6,135 bases of DNA, taken from Chloroflexota bacterium. Its GTDB lineage: Bacteria; Chloroflexota; Limnocylindria; Limnocylindrales; CSP1-4. The position numbers were made by a program, and so were the translations under genes. Position 1 is the first letter of the stretch, and each line of letters starts with the position of its first letter. Below are positions 1-5,642 of this stretch, piece after piece. Location of the stretch: positions 1 to 6,135 of the forward strand of contig JAOUEG010000116.1 of the NCBI GenBank assembly GCA_029858845.1, given 5' to 3'. The notes under the pieces were generated by a model that searched no databases, was not told the DNA's origin, and saw nothing but the letters and a program-made list of their open reading frames with translations.

Positions 1-484
1 CCCCGTCACCGAGATGCTGACCGGCGTGGATCTCGTCGCCACCCAGCTGCGGATCGCCGCCGGCGAACCGCTCGGATTCACCCAGGCTGACGTCCGATTC
101 CGCGGCCACGCCATCGAGTTCCGCATCAACGCCGAGGATCCGGACCATGATTTCCGTCCTGGTGCCGGCGTCCTGGAGCGCTACCACGCCCCGGGTGGGC
201 CCGGCGTCCGCATGGACTCGCACCTGTACACGGGCTACGAAGTGCCGCCCTTCTACGACTCGCTCCTGGGGAAGCTGGTCGTGTGGGGACCCGATCGCGC
301 CAGCGCCATCGCGCGCAGCCGAGTTGCCCTTGATGAATTGGTCGTCGACGGACTGGTGACGAACGTGGCGATCCACCGGGCCCTGCTCGCGTCCGAGACG
401 TTCCTGGACGGCGAGATGACGACGAATCTGCTGGATCGCGTCGGCAGCGCGGCATTCCTGGCGGCCGCCGCGCGTGCCTCGTGA
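1..484 (+). CDS. accC: Biotin carboxylase subunit of acetyl-CoA carboxylase, C-terminal part (5' end outside window)
   Basis: AccC is the ATP-dependent enzyme that carboxylates biotin on the carrier protein AccB, the first half of malonyl-CoA synthesis. The frame is open from base 2, and the first codons read PVTEM, the segment just after the catalytic EMNTRIQVEH region of the family, so about 297 residues lie upstream. The 160 visible residues align along their whole length with the C-terminal lobe of E. coli AccC: RGHAIEFRINAEDP, HAPGGPGVR, SHLYTGYEVPPFYDS, GKLVVWG, and the closing TNV and F(L)DGE segments. The Arg of EFRINAEDP (bases 122-124) corresponds to catalytic R338 of E. coli. The end, at TGA 482-484, is a few residues longer than in E. 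coli. A propionyl- or acyl-CoA carboxylase biotin carboxylase cannot be strictly excluded from this part. However, the end fits a stand-alone AccC with no carrier domain, and accB and fab genes follow. The ATG at base 14 is an internal methionine, not the start. Confidence 0.95.
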   Translation, partial: PVTEMLTGVDLVATQLRIAAGEPLGFTQADVRFRGHAIEFRINAEDPDHDFRPGAGVLERYHAPGGPGVRMDSHLYTGYEVPPFYDSLLGKLVVWGPDRASAIARSRVALDELVVDGLVTNVAIHRALLASETFLDGEMTTNLLDRVGSAAFLAAAARAS

Positions 485-603
485 GCGGCCAGCCGGGCAT
501 CCGCCATCCGGTGCCCACGATGCAGGCATGCACACGAACCCGGCCTTCGGGACGCTCGACCGGCGACACTGACGACCCCATCCCTGACACCGATCAACCC
601 TGA
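481..603 (+). CDS. Doubtful 40-codon ORF in the accC-fabZ gap
   Basis: A GTG at 481-483 overlaps the accC stop as GTGA, the same junction type used between the genes downstream. It opens a 40-codon frame that runs through almost the whole gap and stops at 601-603, 13 bases before the fabZ start. The product would be hydrophilic, rich in Pro, Asp, Thr and Arg, with an acidic tail (DTDDPIPDTDQP), no membrane segment and no family I recognise. Against it: there is no Shine-Dalgarno-like sequence before the GTG. About a quarter of its codons end in A or T, more than in the flanking genes as judged by eye. A frame this short arises readily by chance in GC-rich DNA, and a similar 21-codon GTGA frame follows fabG. 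It is recorded as a candidate only. Confidence 0.15.
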   Translation: MSGQPGIRHPVPTMQACTRTRPSGRSTGDTDDPIPDTDQP

Positions 604-616
604 CCTGGAGTTGCCC
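485..616 (+). other. accC-fabZ intergenic region, no clear promoter or terminator
   Basis: This is the only sizeable gap inside the fatty acid cluster. I see no -35/-10 pair and no T-tract. Two small potential hairpins are visible: GGGCA at 495-499 with TGCCC at 512-516 (12-base loop), and CCCG at 539-542 with CGGG at 548-551 (5-base loop). Neither has the look of an intrinsic terminator. The simplest reading is a transcribed spacer, with accC and fabZ in one operon, but a promoter for fabZ that does not match the usual consensus cannot be ruled out. The doubtful 40-codon ORF covers most of it. Confidence 0.4.
606..610 (+). promoter_or_regulatory. Ribosome binding site of fabZ
   Basis: TGGAG lies 6 bases before GTG 617, a normal distance. 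It lies directly against TTG 611, leaving no spacer. This decides the fabZ start in favour of GTG 617 over the in-frame TTG two codons upstream. Confidence 0.65.
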
Positions 617-1096
617 GTGACCGAACCCGCCCCGGATCCCTCCGTCGCCACGACGCTCACCGTGGCCGAGATCGAACGCCTCATCCCGCATCGCTGGCCG
701 TTCCTCCTGGTCGATCGAATCGACGAGTACGACCCCGAGGGCAGGCGCATCGTCGGCCGCAAGGCCGTCACGGCCACCGAATGGTTCTTCCAGGGCCATT
801 TCCCGGGCCTGCCGGTCATGCCCGGGGTCATCCAGGTGGAGGCGCTGGCCCAGACGATGGCCATCTACGTCGCTCGGCAGCCCGGGTTCGGCGATCGGAT
901 CGGACTCTTCGCCGGGATCGACGAGGTCCGCTTCAAGCGCGTGGTCGTGCCGGGTGACACGCTCCGCCTCGAGGTCACGATGGAGAAGCTCGGTTCGCGC
1001 TTCGGCAAGGGACGTGCCGTCGCGTCGGTCGACGGCGAAGTCGCCTGCGAAGGCCTGCTCTCGTTCGTCATCCCGCCGGCCGGGGTGCTGCGGTGA
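617..1096 (+). CDS. fabZ: 3-hydroxyacyl-[acyl-carrier-protein] dehydratase FabZ
   Basis: FabZ is a cytosolic hot-dog-fold dehydratase that removes water from 3-hydroxyacyl-ACP to give trans-2-enoyl-ACP in each elongation round. The 159-residue product, near the family's usual 140-160, begins with a short Pro/Thr-rich tail and then LIPHRWPFLLVDRI, the family's N-terminal signature. The core GHFPGLPVMPGVIQVEALAQ contains the catalytic His (residue 61, bases 797-799) and Glu (residue 75, bases 839-841). They are 14 apart, as in known FabZ proteins. The Glu favours FabZ over the isomerising FabA, which has Asp there. The C-terminus (VDGEVACEGLLSFVI) is the normal last strand. GTG 617 is chosen because TGGAG sits 6 bases upstream; TTG 611 is in frame but has no room for a ribosome site. 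The stop overlaps the next gene's GTG as GTGA (1093-1096), suggesting translational coupling. Confidence 0.95.
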   Translation: MTEPAPDPSVATTLTVAEIERLIPHRWPFLLVDRIDEYDPEGRRIVGRKAVTATEWFFQGHFPGLPVMPGVIQVEALAQTMAIYVARQPGFGDRIGLFAGIDEVRFKRVVVPGDTLRLEVTMEKLGSRFGKGRAVASVDGEVACEGLLSFVIPPAGVLR

Positions 1097-1839
1097 CCCG
1101 TCTCGCAGCCCTGTCCGACATCCATGGCAACGCGACCGCGATGGAAGCGGTGCTCGCCGACGTGGCCCGCGAGAAGCCGGACGTCGTCCTCGTCGCGGGC
1201 GACCTGGTGCTGAACGGCCCCGAACCGGCGCTCGTCGTCGACGTCCTGCAGAACCTGGCCGCCGATGGCGCCCTTGTCATCCAGGGCAATACGGATATCG
1301 CGGTGGCGGATTTCGATTACGGCGCTGCCTTCCCATGGATGTCCGACGGCGTTCCCGACGCCATCGTCGAGGGGGCCGAATGGACGCACGACGAGCTGGG
1401 AGAGCAGCGAGTCGACTGGCTCCGGCGTCTGCCTTCCGAACGGCGCTGGCGTGCCGAGGACGGCACCCTCGTCCTCGTCTGTCACGCCTCACCCGGATCG
1501 CAGACAGCCGGCTTCGACCAGGCCCTCGATCCCACGGTGACGATCGAACGGGTCGCCCGGACGGATGCCCGCGTGATCGTGTGCGGGCATACCCACGTGC
1601 CGGAGATCCGCGACCTGGGGTGGAAGATGATCGTCAATGACGGTTCCGCCGGGTACGTCTTCGACGGAGACCCCACCGCCTCGTGGGCCCTGATCGACAT
1701 CGAGCACGGCGAGGTCTCCGTCGCGATCCGGCGGACGGCCTTCGACGTCCTGTCCGTGGCCAACGCCATCTCGGCCCGCGGGCTGGCCGGCGATGTCTAT
1801 CGGGCAGCGACGGTTCGCACCGGGAGGCTCGTTCGGTGA
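1093..1839 (+). CDS. Calcineurin-like metallophosphoesterase (Metallophos_2/YfcE-like), substrate unknown
   Basis: This is a 248-residue single-domain dinuclear metal phosphoesterase with the full ordered motif set: D-x-H in SDIHGN (D9, H11), GD in VAGDLVLNGP (D37), GNTD (N66), a lone His in VCHASP (H131), and GHTH (H166, H168). Thr replaces the His of the classic GNH[DE] motif, as is common in the small YfcE-like branch, so activity on small phosphodi- or monoesters is likely, but the substrate cannot be read from sequence. There is no signal peptide or membrane segment, so it is probably cytosolic. The gene overlaps fabZ and fabF by 4 bases on each side (1093-1096, 1836-1839), so it is locked into the fatty acid operon. 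Speculative roles include hydrolysis of a CoA- or ACP-derived phosphoester (4'-phosphopantetheine has a phosphodiester bond) or of a nucleotide signal. GTG 1093 is chosen because the first metal motif follows immediately. No strong ribosome site is visible, consistent with coupling to fabZ. Confidence 0.88.
   Translation: MTRLAALSDIHGNATAMEAVLADVAREKPDVVLVAGDLVLNGPEPALVVDVLQNLAADGALVIQGNTDIAVADFDYGAAFPWMSDGVPDAIVEGAEWTHDELGEQRVDWLRRLPSERRWRAEDGTLVLVCHASPGSQTAGFDQALDPTVTIERVARTDARVIVCGHTHVPEIRDLGWKMIVNDGSAGYVFDGDPTASWALIDIEHGEVSVAIRRTAFDVLSVANAISARGLAGDVYRAATVRTGRLVR
1822..1827 (+). promoter_or_regulatory. Ribosome binding site of fabF
   Basis: GGGAGG lies inside the end of the phosphoesterase gene, 8 bases before GTG 1836. 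It is one of the strongest Shine-Dalgarno matches in the window and supports GTG 1836 over any in-frame start further upstream inside the phosphoesterase gene. Confidence 0.7.
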
Positions 1840-3089
1840 GCGCGCGACGCATCGTGGTGACCGGTATGGGCATGGTCACGGCTCTCGGGAACGATGTCGG
1901 CTCCACGTGGGACGGATTGGTCGCCGGTCGCTCCGGCGTCCGGACGATCGAGTCGTTCGATCCATCGCGCCTGACCGCGAGGATCGCGGCAGAAGTGCGT
2001 GGCTTCGATGCGAGCGGGGTCCTGGACCGCAAGGAGGTCCGGCGGACCGATCGGTACATCCAGTTCGGTCTCGTGGCCGCGCGCCAGGCGATGGATCAGG
2101 CAGGCCTGCCTGACCGACTGGAAGGCGCCCTGGCCGAGGCGACCGGTGTCATCCTGGGCACCGGGCTCGGCGGCGTCGGGACGCTCTATGACGGCATGTC
2201 GACGAACGCCCTCCGCGGCCCCGACCGCATCAGCCCCTTTCTCGTCCCGATGGGGATCCCCAACGTCGGCGCCGGGCAGATCGCGATCAACTTCGGCATG
2301 CTCGGGCCGAACTTCGCGACGGTATCCGCATGCGCCACGGGCGGCCACGCCATCGGAGAGGCATCCGAGACCATCCGTCGCGGCGATGCGGACGTGATGG
2401 TCGCCGGTGGGGCGGAAGCCGGGATCTTCGAGCCGCTGGTGGGCGGTTTTGCCGCGATGCGCGCTCTGTCGACCCGCAACGACGACCCTGAGGCGGCATC
2501 GCGGCCGTTCGACGCCGGCCGGGACGGGTTCGTCTGCGGCGAAGGGGCCGGTGTGGTGATCCTCGAGGCCCTGGATCATGCCGTTGCCCGCGGCGCCGAG
2601 CCGCTGGCCGAGCTTGTCGGCTACGGCGCGACGGCTGATGCCTCCCACATCACGCTGCCGGCGCCCGGCGGGATCGGTGCCGTTCGTGCAGCGCGACGCG
2701 CACTGGAGAAGGCCGCCCTCTCCCCGGCCGACATCGACCATGTCAACGCCCATGCCACGTCCACGCCCGAGGGCGACAAGGCCGAGCTGCAGGCCATCCG
2801 GACGATCTTCGGCGACGAGGCCGGTCGGGTCGCCGTGACCGCCAACAAGTCGATGCTCGGCCACACGCTCGGTGCCGCCGGTGCCATCGAGGCGATCGCG
2901 ACCATCCTCGCCATCCGTGAGGGCGTCGTGCCTCCCACGGTCAACCTGACCCAGACCGACCCGGCGGGCGAGGGACTCGACCTGACGCCGGGTAGCGCGT
3001 CGCACCGGGAGATCCGGGCGGCCATCAGCAACTCGTTCGGATTCGGTGGCCAGAACACCGCTTTGGTGTTCACCCGGTGGGTCGGATGA
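1836..3089 (+). CDS. fabF: 3-oxoacyl-[acyl-carrier-protein] synthase II (KAS II)
   Basis: FabF is the elongation condensing enzyme; it joins malonyl-ACP to a growing acyl-ACP. The 417 residues are close to the E. coli length of 413. It opens with RRIVVTGMGMVTALGNDV, the usual first strand. The thiolase-fold triad is complete: nucleophile Cys166 in SACATGGHAIGEA (bases 2331-2333), His306 in NAHATSTPEGD and His343 in KSMLGHTLGAAGA, with Lys338 in the same loop. The glycine-rich end reads SNSFGFGGQNTALVF. The Cys-His-His set excludes FabH (Cys-His-Asn) and chain-length factors, which lack the Cys. Polyketide ketosynthases share this motif set, but the fab neighbours make FabF the natural call. 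GTG 1836 is chosen for the GGGAGG site 8 bases upstream and for the GTGA overlap with the phosphoesterase. The stop overlaps accB as ATGA. FabB-type chain-length preference cannot be judged here. Confidence 0.96.
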   Translation: MSARRIVVTGMGMVTALGNDVGSTWDGLVAGRSGVRTIESFDPSRLTARIAAEVRGFDASGVLDRKEVRRTDRYIQFGLVAARQAMDQAGLPDRLEGALAEATGVILGTGLGGVGTLYDGMSTNALRGPDRISPFLVPMGIPNVGAGQIAINFGMLGPNFATVSACATGGHAIGEASETIRRGDADVMVAGGAEAGIFEPLVGGFAAMRALSTRNDDPEAASRPFDAGRDGFVCGEGAGVVILEALDHAVARGAEPLAELVGYGATADASHITLPAPGGIGAVRAARRALEKAALSPADIDHVNAHATSTPEGDKAELQAIRTIFGDEAGRVAVTANKSMLGHTLGAAGAIEAIATILAIREGVVPPTVNLTQTDPAGEGLDLTPGSASHREIRAAISNSFGFGGQNTALVFTRWVG

Positions 3090-3637
3090 GCGACGGTCCC
3101 GAGCCCACGGCGCCGCCCGAGGCCGAGCCCGCCGCCGAGACCCCGCTGGTCGCGGAGCCGCGGGATGGGGCCGACGTGGAGCTGCTCGGCCTGATCGATC
3201 GGCTGACGGTCCTGCTTGACCACTCCGACCTGACCGAACTCGAGGTCGAGGTCGGCGAGACCGGCCTGGTGTTGCGCAAGCCCGGGGCCCTGCTTGCGGC
3301 AGCGACGCCTGCACCGCTGGAGCCGGTGTCCGACACGGAGCCGCCCGCTGGGGCGGAGGGACTGACGGTCGTGGGTCGTGAGCCGGCTCCTCCCGAGCGG
3401 CCGTCCGTCCGGGCGCCGCTGACCGGGATCTTCTACGCATCCCCCGCGCCTGGTTCGGCGCCCTACGTGCATGTCGGGGGTGAGGTCGCCGTCGGCCAGG
3501 TCATCGGGCTCATCGAGGCGATGAAGCTCTTCAACGAGATCAAGTCCGATCTGGCCGGCCGCGTGGTCCGCGTCATCCCCGACAGCGGCGCCCTGGTCAA
3601 GGCCAAGCAGCCCCTCCTCGAGGTCGAGCCGCTGTGA
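3086..3637 (+). CDS. accB: Biotin carboxyl carrier protein of acetyl-CoA carboxylase
   Basis: AccB carries biotin between AccC and the carboxyltransferase AccA/AccD. The 183-residue protein has three parts. Residues 1-30 are Pro/Glu/Ala-rich and probably disordered. A helix-strand segment follows (about 34-72: ELLGLIDRLTVLLDHSDLTE then LEVEVGETGLVLRKPG), matching the usual AccB N-terminal piece. After a Pro/Ala linker comes the C-terminal biotinyl domain (about 110-183: VRAPLTGIFYASPAPGS, VGGEVAVGQVIGLIEAMKLFNEI). The biotinylated lysine is Lys147 (bases 3524-3526) in EAMK. It lies 36 residues from the end, close to the 34 of E. coli AccB. The longer N-terminus accounts for the length above E. 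coli's 156. ATG 3086 overlaps the fabF stop as ATGA. An in-frame GTG at 3077 is three codons upstream and less likely. The gene is not next to accC, unlike the common accBC pair. The extended thumb (YASPAPGSAPYV) between strands supports acetyl-CoA carboxylase BCCP over generic biotinyl domains. Confidence 0.94.
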   Translation: MSDGPEPTAPPEAEPAAETPLVAEPRDGADVELLGLIDRLTVLLDHSDLTELEVEVGETGLVLRKPGALLAAATPAPLEPVSDTEPPAGAEGLTVVGREPAPPERPSVRAPLTGIFYASPAPGSAPYVHVGGEVAVGQVIGLIEAMKLFNEIKSDLAGRVVRVIPDSGALVKAKQPLLEVEPL

Positions 3638-4842
3638 GCGTGCGCTCGGACCGCGCCCAGCGCTACGCTCACGTCACCGGCTGGGGTCGCTACGCCCCGG
3701 CACAGGTCCTGACGAATCGCGATCTGGAGCGGATGGTCGACACCGATGACGAGTGGATCGTCCAGCGGACCGGCATCCGGGAGCGTCGCGTGGCGGCCGC
3801 GCACGAGACCACGGCATCGATGGCGTCGGTCGCCGCCCTGCGGGCGATCCGGACCGCCGGCATCGAGCCGGACGACATCGACATGATCCTGCTGGCGACG
3901 CTCACGCCCGACTACTGGATGCCGTCGACGGCGGCCCTCGTCAAGGAGGCGATCGGCAACACCCGTGCGGCTGCCATGGACGTGGCCGCGGCCTGTTCTG
4001 GGTTCGTCTACGCCTACGCGACCGCCCAGGCCTACGTCACGAGCGGGATGGCGCGGCATGTCCTCGTCATCGGAGCCGAGCTGCTGACCCGGTTCCTCGA
4101 CTACAGCGACCGGAGCACCTGCATCCTGTTCGGTGACGGTGCCGGCGCGGTGGTGCTGTCGGCGGCCGACGAACCCGGCGGCGGGCTCGGGCTGGAGCTG
4201 ACCACCGAGCCGCAGGGGGCCTACATGATCTGGCTCCCCGCCGGCGGCGCCAAGAGCCCGCCGAGTGCCGAGACCATCACCCGCGGCGAGCACTACATCC
4301 GGATGGAGGGACGCGAGACCTACCGGTTCGCGACGCGCACGCTGGCGACCACCGCGCTGGCGGCCATCGAGGACGCCGGCCTGTCCCCATCGGACATCGA
4401 CCTGTTCATCCCGCACCAGGCCAACATCCGCATCATCGAGGCCGTCGCCAAGGGGCTCGATCTCCCGATGGACCGCATGTACGTGAACCTGGATCGCTAT
4501 GGGAACACCTCGGCGGCATCGGTCCCGATCGCCTTGGCCGAAGCGGTCAACGAGGGTCGGGTCAAGGTCGGTGACCACGTCGTGATCGTCGCTTTCGGCG
4601 CCGGCTTCACGAGCGGCGCCGTGACCATCCAGTGGACGGCAGATCCAGCCCGTGGCATCGCCGGCGATGCGGCCGTGAAGCCGGACGACGTCCAGGTCCG
4701 CCTGCCGGTCGACTGGGATTCCGTGGACCCGATCCCGGCAGCGCTGGCCGAGGTGATGGCCCGTCCCGGTCCCGTGGACGTCCCCCTCGACGACGTCGTG
4801 CCGGGCGAACCCGAGCACGCCCACCTGGAGGTTTCCGAATGA
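3634..4842 (+). CDS. fabH: 3-oxoacyl-[acyl-carrier-protein] synthase III with C-terminal extension
   Basis: FabH starts fatty acid chains by condensing an acyl-CoA with malonyl-ACP, so it sets the starter unit (straight or branched). The 402 residues exceed the usual ~310-340. The conserved core ends near residue 334 (GAGFTSGAVTIQW), leaving about 68 extra C-terminal residues. The active-site triad is intact: Cys121 in DVAAACSGFVYA (bases 3994-3996), His261 in FIPHQANIRI and Asn291 in RYGNTSAASVP. The His-Asn spacing of 30 matches E. coli (244/274). Other family marks are the N-terminal GWGRYAPAQVLTNRDLE, DEWIVQRTGIRERR and ILFGDGAGAVVLS. Intact catalysis argues against a degenerate homologue; HMG-CoA synthase-like relatives lack the YGNTS-type segment in this form. 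GTG 3634 overlaps the accB stop as GTGA; GTG 3640, two codons later, is a possible alternative. The extension has no transmembrane segment and contains acidic and Pro-rich stretches. The fabG ribosome site lies inside its last codons. Confidence 0.94.
   Translation: MSVRSDRAQRYAHVTGWGRYAPAQVLTNRDLERMVDTDDEWIVQRTGIRERRVAAAHETTASMASVAALRAIRTAGIEPDDIDMILLATLTPDYWMPSTAALVKEAIGNTRAAAMDVAAACSGFVYAYATAQAYVTSGMARHVLVIGAELLTRFLDYSDRSTCILFGDGAGAVVLSAADEPGGGLGLELTTEPQGAYMIWLPAGGAKSPPSAETITRGEHYIRMEGRETYRFATRTLATTALAAIEDAGLSPSDIDLFIPHQANIRIIEAVAKGLDLPMDRMYVNLDRYGNTSAASVPIALAEAVNEGRVKVGDHVVIVAFGAGFTSGAVTIQWTADPARGIAGDAAVKPDDVQVRLPVDWDSVDPIPAALAEVMARPGPVDVPLDDVVPGEPEHAHLEVSE
4827..4831 (+). promoter_or_regulatory. 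Ribosome binding site of fabG
   Basis: GGAGG lies 7 bases before ATG 4839, inside the last codons of fabH. It fixes the fabG start and rules out reading the frame further upstream (from about 4632), which would run deep into fabH. Confidence 0.75.
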
Positions 4843-5588
4843 TCGATCTGACCGGCAAGTCGGCGCTCGTCACCGGCGGTTCGCGCGGCATCGGTCGCGG
4901 CATCGTCCTCCGCCTGGCGGGCCAGGGTGCCGACGTGGCGTTCAGCTACCGGGGCAACGCCGAGGCCGCCCAGGGCGCCGTGGCCGAGGTCGAGGCGATG
5001 GGCCGGAGGGCCGTGGCCATCCAGGGCGACGTCAAGGACCCGCAGTCCGCCGAAGCGGTCGTCAAGTCCGCCATCGAGGCCTTCGGCAAGGTTGACATCC
5101 TGGTCAACAACGCCGGCATCACCCGGGACGACCTGATCATGCGTATGTCGGAGGAGGCCTGGCGCGACGTCCTCGAGACGAACCTCTTCGGGGCGTTCTG
5201 GATGACCAAGGCCGTCACCCGACCGATGCTCAAGGCGCGCAGCGGGCGGATCGTCAACATCACGTCCGTGTCCGGCCAGGCGGGTCAGACGGGTCAGGCC
5301 AACTACAGTGCCGCCAAGGCGGGCCTCATCGGCCTGACCAAGGCGACCGCGCGCGAACTGGCGTCGCGGGGGATCACCGTCAACGCCGTGGCGCCCGGGT
5401 TCGTCCTCACCGAACTGACAAGGGATCTCCCGGAGGCGCTCCAGGCCGAGATCACGTCCCGGACGCCGCTGGGACGGTTCGGAACCATCGAGGAGGTCGC
5501 GAATGCGGTCGCCTTCCTCGCGTCGGACGAGGCCGCGTACATCACCGGGCAGGTCCTCGCGGTGGACGGCGGCCTGGTGATGATGTGA
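4839..5588 (+). CDS. fabG: 3-oxoacyl-[acyl-carrier-protein] reductase
   Basis: FabG reduces 3-oxoacyl-ACP to 3-hydroxyacyl-ACP, normally with NADPH. It is a 249-residue classical short-chain dehydrogenase of typical length. The cofactor loop is VTGGSRGIGRG at the N-terminus. The NNAG motif is present (ILVNNAGITRDDLIMRM, where ITRD-x-L is characteristic of FabG). The catalytic residues are Ser143 (NITSVSG), Tyr156 and Lys160 (NYSAAKAG), with the 13-residue Ser-Tyr spacing seen in E. coli FabG. The substrate-lid entry VAPGFVLTELTRDLPE and the end ITGQVLAVDGGLVM also fit. An Arg after the second strand (FSYRGN) fits NADP(H) preference, which is inference. ATG 4839 overlaps the fabH stop as ATGA and has GGAGG 7 bases upstream. 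It is the last gene of the overlapping set; a likely new promoter follows. Acetoacetyl-CoA reductase (PhaB) is a relative, but the context favours FabG. Confidence 0.96.
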   Translation: MIDLTGKSALVTGGSRGIGRGIVLRLAGQGADVAFSYRGNAEAAQGAVAEVEAMGRRAVAIQGDVKDPQSAEAVVKSAIEAFGKVDILVNNAGITRDDLIMRMSEEAWRDVLETNLFGAFWMTKAVTRPMLKARSGRIVNITSVSGQAGQTGQANYSAAKAGLIGLTKATARELASRGITVNAVAPGFVLTELTRDLPEALQAEITSRTPLGRFGTIEEVANAVAFLASDEAAYITGQVLAVDGGLVMM

Positions 5589-5593
5589 GCGTT

Positions 5594-5619
5594 CAGCCGG
5601 GTGAGGGGGCGCCCTGCTG
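5594..5619 (+). other. Imperfect stem-loop after fabG (possible operon end)
   Basis: CAGCCGGG at 5594-5601 can pair with CCCTGCTG at 5612-5619 with one C/T mismatch, leaving a 10-base loop. The inner loop and arm also contain the perfect 8-base palindrome GGGCGCCC (5607-5614), which could be a protein site or an alternative fold. There is no T-tract after the stem, only GTTG, so it is not a convincing intrinsic terminator. Position, between the last fab gene and a promoter-like element, is the main reason to note it. Confidence 0.3.
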
Positions 5620-5624
5620 GTTGA

Positions 5625-5633
5625 TGCTAGACT
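5625..5633 (+). promoter_or_regulatory. Putative extended -10 promoter of the downstream membrane-protein gene
   Basis: TGC followed by TAGACT reads as an extended -10 element: TG at 5625-5626, hexamer at 5628-5633, 4 of 6 matches to TATAAT. No -35 resembling TTGACA lies 16-18 bases upstream, where the sequence is G-rich, so it would rely on the TG extension or be weak. It implies a transcription start around 5640-5643, practically at the TTG start codon, hence a leaderless or nearly leaderless mRNA. Confidence 0.4.
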
Positions 5634-5642
5634 CCCGCCGAA

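Noticed and set aside
1683..1835. Upstream extension of the fabF frame into the phosphoesterase gene
   Set aside because: It would overlap about 150 bases of the phosphoesterase. GTG 1836 has a strong ribosome site and matches the family's N-terminus.
1797..3440. A 547-codon open frame on the - strand opposite fabF and accB
   Set aside because: It lies antisense to two genes with complete catalytic or biotin motifs. Its product is low-complexity and Arg/Gly/Pro-rich, which is what strong GC bias in third positions produces on the opposite strand.
3463..4824. A 453-codon open frame on the - strand opposite accB and fabH
   Set aside because: It overlaps the whole of fabH, which has an intact active site. 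The translation is rich in Gly, Asp, Val, Arg and His repeats with no recognisable domain; it is a composition artefact.
4632..4838. Upstream extension of the fabG frame into fabH
   Set aside because: The extension would overlap about 200 bases of fabH and encode an Arg/Gly/Pro-rich tail. The ATG at 4839 has GGAGG at a good distance and begins the normal FabG N-terminus.
5281..5298. Tandem 9-base near repeat (CGGGTCAG-A/G) in fabG
   Set aside because: It encodes the GQTGQAN loop preceding the catalytic Tyr, a normal FabG segment, so coding constraint explains it.
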